This document shows positions 61,701 through 64,000 of a stretch of 64,000 bases of DNA, piece after piece; position 1 is the first letter of the stretch, and each line of letters starts with the position of its first letter. The stretch is from Pelecanus crispus (Eukaryota; Chordata; Aves; Pelecaniformes; Pelecanidae), in assembly GCF_030463565.1 (NCBI RefSeq), contig NC_134653.1, positions 30,379,150 through 30,443,149 of the forward strand, written 5' to 3'. The notes under the pieces were generated by a model. That model ran no database searches, was not told the DNA's origin, and saw nothing but the letters and a program-made list of their open reading frames with translations. Made by a program: the position numbers and the translations under genes.

Positions 61701-63235
61701 ATCTGGGAAAACCACCATGGTGCAAGCCTACTGCCAACCTGGAGGACAGCAGGGAACTTACTCTTCTTCCATAGAGGTCACTGGTATCTCCCAAAACGAG
61801 TATCTGTCTCCCAGAAAGCTGCTAGTGAGGAGACAGAGCCAGATGGAGGGCACCAGGCACCTTGCCAAAGCATGCTCTCCAGCTCTGGATGAGTGGGTAA
61901 ACACTTGACACTGACAGGGCTGCTGGGGCACAGAAACCACAGCTCACGTGTCTGATTAATGCTGTCCCTCTGTTTTCTTGAAGCCCCCCATCCGGCTCCA
62001 GCTCCATCCCACCTGCACCCCCAAGGGGCTGAGAAATTTTCTTACCCATGCAGCAGCACCTAGCACAACGGGCCAGTTCCATGCCCAGGGCTCCTGGGCT
62101 ACAACCATCGCACTCATCCGACAGCCTGAAGTGCTTGCCCTGCTGTCAACAGCCTAATTGCCAAGCTGGTGAAGAGGGCTTTAAACTAAAGTTGCCAGGG
62201 GAGGGGGACCTCAATCCATCCCACTCCTACCAGTTTGATGCCAGTGCCAGCAATAGATGCCCAGAGCCTGAAGGAGGGTCACAGGTCAGCAGGAGAGCAC
62301 CTGAACAGAGCAGCACAAAGGAATTCCAGCCACTCCAGCCAGCAAGTCAGCTTCATCGGGGGCCCAGCTGAAATGCCTCTATGCAAACACATGTAGCATG
62401 GGGAATAAACAAGAGGAGCTACAGATGTGCACACGCCTGCAGGTCTACGATCTTAGTGGCATCATGGAGACATGGTGGGATGGCTCCTATGACTGGAGTG
62501 TTGGAATGGAAGGATACAGGCTCTTTAGGAAGGACGGGCAGGGGAGACGAGGAGGGGGTATTGCCCTCTCTGTCAACGACCAGCTGGAGCGCATGGAGCT
62601 CTGCCTGGGGATGGATGAGGAGCCAACTGAGAGCTTACGGGTCAGGATTAAAGGAAGGGCAGGGACAGGTGACATTAAAGTGGCAGTCTGCTACAGGCCA
62701 CCCAACCAGGAAGACTGAGCAGATGAGGCCCTCTATGGACTCAGGCCCTCTATAGACAGACAGGAGCAGCCTCACACTCACAAGCCCTGGTCCTTGTGGA
62801 GAACTTCAACCACCCTGATACTGTTGGAGGGACAACACAGCAGGGCATTGTCTGTGATATGTGCCAGGGGAACTCTGGGCAAGGACTGTGGAGCAGGAGA
62901 GGAGAAGCATTTGTATCTCAAAGGTAGCGTGGAGCAGGAGAGAGAGCAGCCTTGTTCTTGGTGGAACGTGTCATGAGTTTGAGGCCAAGTCTCAGCACCC
63001 TGCCCAGTGCAGAGCTCAGCAGGCCAGCACATCCCAGAGCTGGAGCGTGCCCCCAGGAAACACGTGTACTGCAGCCCCAACACCAGGCAGGGAAAGCCCA
63101 ACGTGAAGAGGGTGCCCCAGCTCCCCGTTCACGTCAACATCCTGCCACCAGAGACTCACCACAGAAGGAGATGATGTGGCTGCTGTCCTCATGCACAAAC
63201 TTCCTCGTCACCGCCTCTTCCATGATCTGCTTCAC
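34671..63235 (-). CDS. SGSM1: SGSM1 (RUTBC2), RUN-TBC RabGAP, 23 exons, 5' partial
   Basis: The product is a cytoplasmic, membrane-associated Rab regulator. Human SGSM1 binds RAP and RAB proteins, is an effector of RAB9A, and acts as a GTPase-activating protein for RAB36. Twenty-three exons join in frame to 1071 residues plus TGA. Numbering from the first residue in the window, the RUN domain is about 16-170, the PH-like Rab-binding domain about 250-410, a Ser/Cys-rich linker about 410-455, and the TBC domain about 540-1010, split by an acidic Ser-rich insert at about 600-850. The arginine finger IEKDVQR and glutamine finger YVQG are intact, so catalysis is expected. The length fits the shorter human isoform; I found no equivalent of the roughly 55-residue exon of the 1148-residue form. 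The start codon and about 20 residues lie beyond the right edge. SGSM2 is the alternative, but many stretches, including the C-terminus, fit SGSM1 as I remember it. Introns run from 203 bp to 8.7 kb; those not listed separately show nothing notable. Confidence 0.95.
35276..35443 (-). CDS. SGSM1: SGSM1 coding exon v: TBC domain C-terminal part
   Basis: The exon has 168 bases with acceptor CTCTGTTACCAG and donor GTACAG. It encodes [40 protein letters not shown] and [13 protein letters not shown]. The hydrophobic [11 protein letters not shown] helix is the usual last core helix of TBC domains, not a membrane span. Confidence 0.96.
35866..35962 (-). CDS. SGSM1: SGSM1 coding exon u: TBC domain
   Basis: The exon has 97 bases with acceptor TTTTCTTGGCAG and donor GTGTGT. 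It encodes [20 protein letters not shown] then [12 protein letters not shown]. The RWFL motif is the conserved TBC element before the final helices. Confidence 0.96.
36245..36354 (-). CDS. SGSM1: SGSM1 coding exon t: TBC domain
   Basis: The exon has 110 bases with acceptor CCCTGCGCAG and donor GTAGGG. It encodes [37 protein letters not shown], a conserved TBC helix pair. Confidence 0.96.
36702..36784 (-). CDS. SGSM1: SGSM1 coding exon s: TBC glutamine finger
   Basis: The exon has 83 bases with acceptor CTCACACAG and donor GTGAGT. It encodes [20 protein letters not shown] and LLVILDD. YVQG is the YxQ glutamine-finger motif that replaces the GTPase glutamine during catalysis. Confidence 0.97.
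37039..37112. repeat. Perfect 74-bp palindrome in SGSM1 intron
   Basis: The two 37-base arms (37039-37075 and 37076-37112) are exact reverse complements with no spacer. The centre is a GGCCAT repeat. It lies in the 1.36-kb intron between exons r and s. The right flank (37113-37126) partly repeats the centre. It would extrude as a cruciform. I cannot assign it to a transposon family. Confidence 0.95.
38145..38269 (-). CDS. SGSM1: SGSM1 coding exon r: TBC arginine finger
   Basis: The exon has 125 bases with acceptor TTTTGGGCAG and donor GTGGGA. It encodes [40 protein letters not shown] and C. IEKDVQR matches the IxxDxxR arginine-finger motif of TBC GAPs, so the catalytic arginine is present. 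Confidence 0.97.
38473..39057 (-). CDS. SGSM1: SGSM1 coding exon q: long acidic insert within TBC domain
   Basis: The largest exon, 585 bases (195 residues), phase 0 at both ends. The acceptor is TGCGTTGCAG and the donor GTAAGT. It begins [20 protein letters not shown], contains [19 protein letters not shown], and ends near [18 protein letters not shown] and SSTGVTYS. The composition is Ser/Glu/Asp-rich and probably disordered. It lies between the two halves of the TBC domain. Its middle part differs most from the human protein as I remember it, while both ends are conserved. Confidence 0.94.
39098..39176. repeat. Imperfect inverted repeat in SGSM1 intron
   Basis: GTTGGGAACATGGG (39098-39111) is matched by its exact complement at 39163-39176, with a second partial inverted copy (CAGTTCCCAACATG) between them. 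The structure sits just 41 bases upstream of exon q and could fold in pre-mRNA close to its acceptor. Confidence 0.8.
39846..39917 (-). CDS. SGSM1: SGSM1 coding exon p: Ser-rich insert start
   Basis: A 72-base exon encoding 24 residues, phase 0 at both ends, so it could be skipped without a frameshift. The acceptor is CTCTCTCTTGCAG and the donor GTGAGC. It encodes [16 protein letters not shown] and SDSSSSTQ. Confidence 0.93.
39918..42345. other. SGSM1 intron o-p (2.4 kb)
   Basis: It separates the first TBC part from the Ser-rich insert. Nothing recognisable is present beyond chance frames. Confidence 0.75.
42346..42528 (-). CDS. SGSM1: SGSM1 coding exon o: TBC domain, before insert
   Basis: The exon has 183 bases, phase 0 at both ends, with acceptor AACGCCGCAG and donor GTGAGG. 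It encodes [20 protein letters not shown], then [18 protein letters not shown] and [15 protein letters not shown]. The acceptor has almost no pyrimidine tract, but the frame and homology fix it. Confidence 0.95.
43013..43141 (-). CDS. SGSM1: SGSM1 coding exon n: TBC domain start
   Basis: The exon has 129 bases, phase 0 at both ends. It opens the TBC domain with [20 protein letters not shown], the family motif in which an Arg lies a few residues before a Trp-Pro-Leu-Leu-Gly-type core. The acceptor is TTCCCACAG. The donor GTTGGT is weak; a better GTATGG lies 4 bases further on but would break the frame. Confidence 0.95.
43762..43907 (-). CDS. SGSM1: SGSM1 coding exon m: pre-TBC helix
   Basis: The exon has 146 bases with acceptor CCTGATGCAG and donor GTAGGG. 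It encodes [39 protein letters not shown] and RYLQDST, the helical lead-in to the TBC domain. Confidence 0.95.
44304..44368 (-). CDS. SGSM1: SGSM1 coding exon l
   Basis: A 65-base exon with acceptor TTTTATTGGCAG and donor GTGAGT. It encodes [20 protein letters not shown] then G and the first base of a Trp codon completed by the next exon. Confidence 0.95.
44754..44892 (-). CDS. SGSM1: SGSM1 coding exon k: Ser/Cys-rich linker
   Basis: The exon has 139 bases with a C/T-rich acceptor (CCCCCTTACAG) and donor GTATGA. It encodes [19 protein letters not shown], then [16 protein letters not shown] and NGCSHER. The linker is low-complexity and separates the Rab-binding and TBC domains. The long human isoform has an extra exon just before this one that I could not find here. 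Confidence 0.94.
44893..47276. other. SGSM1 intron j-k (2.4 kb)
   Basis: In human, an alternative exon of about 55 codons lies between the exons corresponding to j and k. I found no similar sequence here. A 186-codon minus-strand frame (45710-46270) is open but does not resemble it. Confidence 0.7.
47277..47406 (-). CDS. SGSM1: SGSM1 coding exon j: end of Rab-binding domain
   Basis: The exon has 130 bases with acceptor GTTCACCTAG and donor GTGAGT. It encodes the basic run [14 protein letters not shown], an acidic run DKEDDEATD, and [14 protein letters not shown], the last strand and helix of the PH-like domain. Confidence 0.95.
47934..48097 (-). CDS. SGSM1: SGSM1 coding exon i: PH-like Rab-binding domain
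   Basis: The exon has 164 bases and encodes [19 protein letters not shown], the [19 protein letters not shown] segment and [10 protein letters not shown]. The acceptor is a tandem TAGTAG. I place the exon after the first AG because this keeps the Val-Asp seen in human SGSM1; use of the second AG would remove one residue. The donor is GTAGGC. Both flanking introns happen to stay open in frame for some distance. Confidence 0.94.
48535..48602 (-). CDS. SGSM1: SGSM1 coding exon h: PH-like Rab-binding domain
   Basis: The exon has 68 bases with acceptor TCTGTTCCAG and donor GTAAGG. It encodes [20 protein letters not shown] then QQ plus one base. It leaves phase 1 into the tandem-AG acceptor of the next exon. 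Confidence 0.95.
48603..50613. other. SGSM1 intron g-h (2.0 kb)
   Basis: The intron splits the PH-like domain. No repeat family or exon is recognised. Confidence 0.75.
50614..50738 (-). CDS. SGSM1: SGSM1 coding exon g: PH-like Rab-binding domain
   Basis: The exon has 125 bases with acceptor TTCTCAAG and donor GTGACT. It encodes [15 protein letters not shown], then [19 protein letters not shown], the first strands of the PH-like Rab-binding domain of the SGSM1/2 family. Confidence 0.95.
51331..51462 (-). CDS. SGSM1: SGSM1 coding exon f: RUN to PH linker
   Basis: The exon has 132 bases in phase 0 at both ends, so skipping it would keep the frame. The acceptor is CTCTTCCAG and the donor GTAAGT. 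It encodes [32 protein letters not shown] and GKNNVLVQP. The RxxS-type KRHSSGS sequence is a plausible phosphorylation site, by inference only. Confidence 0.96.
51975..52120 (-). CDS. SGSM1: SGSM1 coding exon e: end of RUN domain
   Basis: The exon has 146 bases with a strong pyrimidine tract (TTCTCTCTGCAG) and donor GTGAGT. It encodes [18 protein letters not shown] to the end of the RUN domain, then the basic linker [12 protein letters not shown]. The exon ends on a codon boundary. Confidence 0.96.
52673..52740 (-). CDS. SGSM1: SGSM1 coding exon d: RUN domain
   Basis: A small 68-base exon with acceptor TTTCTTCTAG and donor GTAACA. It encodes [20 protein letters not shown] and two to three more residues, then joins VGPCALEY of the next exon across a split valine codon. 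Confidence 0.95.
53309..53461 (-). CDS. SGSM1: SGSM1 coding exon c: RUN domain
   Basis: The exon has 153 bases. It uses a short acceptor tract ending CTCTAAAG and the donor GTGAGT. It encodes [15 protein letters not shown] through [10 protein letters not shown], including the conserved segment [16 protein letters not shown] of the SGSM RUN domain. Confidence 0.95.
54285..54447 (-). CDS. SGSM1: SGSM1 coding exon b: RUN domain core
   Basis: The exon has 163 bases. The acceptor tract TTTGTTGCAG leads into [18 protein letters not shown], and the exon ends at QLIENA with donor GTAAGG. It carries the basic helical core of the RUN domain ([17 protein letters not shown]). The reading frame joins exactly to exons a and c. 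Confidence 0.95.
62090..62860 (+). mobile_element. CR1 LINE fragment: 5' UTR and start of ORF2 endonuclease
   Basis: GGTGAAGAGGGCTTTAAACT and GGGGGACCT near 62170-62213 look like the CR1 5' UTR. From about 62375 an open frame reads [49 protein letters not shown] and [10 protein letters not shown], the N-terminal half of the CR1 endonuclease. The frame stops at 62716, and a decayed FNHP-D endonuclease motif follows at about 62800-62820. The reverse transcriptase and 3' end are missing. It lies antisense in the first intron seen of SGSM1 and cannot move on its own. Confidence 0.85.
62375..62718 (+). pseudogene. Truncated CR1 ORF2 (apurinic endonuclease part)
   Basis: About 114 open codons with the conserved CR1 endonuclease motifs ETWWD and CYRPPNQ. 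The frame ends in TGA, and the homologous FNHPD segment continues about 90 bases later after probable small deletions. No reverse transcriptase follows, so this is a dead LINE copy. It overlaps no SGSM1 exon. Confidence 0.8.
63160..63235 (-). CDS. SGSM1: SGSM1 coding exon a: start of RUN domain
   Basis: The exon has 76 bases in frame 0 and begins [13 protein letters not shown]. The acceptor is TTCAACAG and the donor GTGAGT. It ends ISFC plus one base, so it leaves phase 1. The first coding exon with the initiator Met must lie to the right of the window. An 8.7-kb intron follows. Confidence 0.93.
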
Positions 63236-64000
63236 CTGTTGAACAGAGGCCCAGTTAGAGAAAACTTGGAATTTCAGCCATAGACCAGAGTGATGAGACC
63301 TGCGGTGAAGTGGGCATGAGATGCCCTGCTTGCTTGGTGTCTGTAAGGAAACCTCCTCTGTTCTCTGACTTCTCTAATAGCCTCTAACGGCACAAGAGGT
63401 CTCATGGAGTATCACTGCATCTTTGCTTGCTAAGCATCACCAGCTATTTCAAAAAGTCAGGTAATAAAAAAAGGCATGTTTTGTTTTTGAGAAACTTCAA
63501 AGTAGAAAAACTAAGAGCAGAGAATTAACTGCAGGAATCAAGCATCATTTAGATAAAAGACATCTTCATAAAGGCAACCAAATCTCATATTCAATGCTTT
63601 TACAGTATTGTTACGTTCTTTCATTTTATGGGGATTTGACATATTTCATGTGACACAGCTGTCTCAAATGACTGTAACATCCATCAATGCCAAAGTCAAT
63701 GATCACCTGGCACCAAATGTGACCAGGAATGCTATTTGCATTGCAATGCAATCAGCTCTGCCCTCCAACTGACTGAGTCTGTACTGCTGATGACACGTTA
63801 CTGGCACTCATTTCAGTGCAGTTAATCAAAAAGAAGCTGTCATGTAGGTTGCACATCAGGGGCACGATTAGGGGAAGAAAATAAATAGGAACCCACATAA
63901 ATTAGGAGCATAATTTTTGCAGACACAAGATGGGAGGTGAGACCTGCCAGGTAAGCAGGCTGCAGAGGACAGACTCTAGCCTTGGAGAAGCTCCCAGAAC
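63236..64000. other. SGSM1 first intron (part)
   Basis: An AT-rich intron upstream of exon a, continuing beyond the window. It contains the 16-base palindrome TTGCATTGCAATGCAA at 63736-63751, which merges an octamer-like ATTTGCAT with an ATTGCAAT C/EBP-type site. Confidence 0.6.

Larger units (their letters stand above)
54448..63159. other. Largest SGSM1 intron (8.7 kb)
   Basis: It lies between exons a and b, inside the RUN-domain coding part. It has the CR1 fragment at its 5' end. Chance open frames reach 224 codons (57679-58353, minus) with no motif. No other coding exon was found. Confidence 0.8.

Noticed and set aside
1..64000. CRISPR arrays, operons or a bacterial-type defence system
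   Set aside because: The window is spliced vertebrate DNA with LINE, SINE and LTR repeats; no regularly spaced repeats or compact gene runs are present.

Overview
This is a vertebrate nuclear segment, almost certainly from a bird. The evidence is its repeats. They include fragments of chicken-repeat-1 (CR1) LINEs, a short element with a tRNA-Ile head joined to a CR1 tail (the architecture described for the passerine TguSINE1 family), and a complete solo LTR of a type common in bird genomes. The SINE points towards a passerine or another neoavian, but the species cannot be fixed from the window. Genes are split by introns, so most long open frames are chance.

The right half (about 34.2-63.2 kb) holds one gene on the minus strand, SGSM1 (small G protein signalling modulator 1, also called RUTBC2). 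I traced 23 consecutive coding exons, from the start of the RUN domain to the stop codon. Every junction has a GT donor and an AG acceptor, all phases agree, and the joined frame is 3216 bases (1071 residues plus stop) with no breaks. Only the first coding exon, with the start codon and roughly 20 residues, lies off the right edge. The order is RUN domain, PH-like Rab-binding domain, then a TBC RabGAP domain interrupted by a long acidic, serine-rich insert. Both catalytic fingers of the TBC domain are present.

The left part (1-16.7 kb) is AT-rich with no convincing coding exon. It ends at a strong CpG island (about 16.7-18.0 kb). Inside the island a perfect splice donor on the minus strand suggests the first exon of another leftward gene, whose first intron would fill the left 17 kb. 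In mammals KIAA1671 lies downstream of SGSM1 in the same orientation, so it is the leading but unproven candidate.

The middle (18-34 kb) has no recognisable coding exon. It holds the solo LTR with a 5-bp target duplication, a homeodomain-motif-rich stretch, and AT-rich blocks that look like the distal 3' UTR of a leftward transcript. Structural oddities include a perfect 74-bp palindrome in an SGSM1 intron, a 35/36-bp hairpin inside the CpG island, a tandem NAGNAG acceptor, and a weak donor beside a stronger out-of-frame one. I found no bacterial-type operon, CRISPR array or new multi-gene system.
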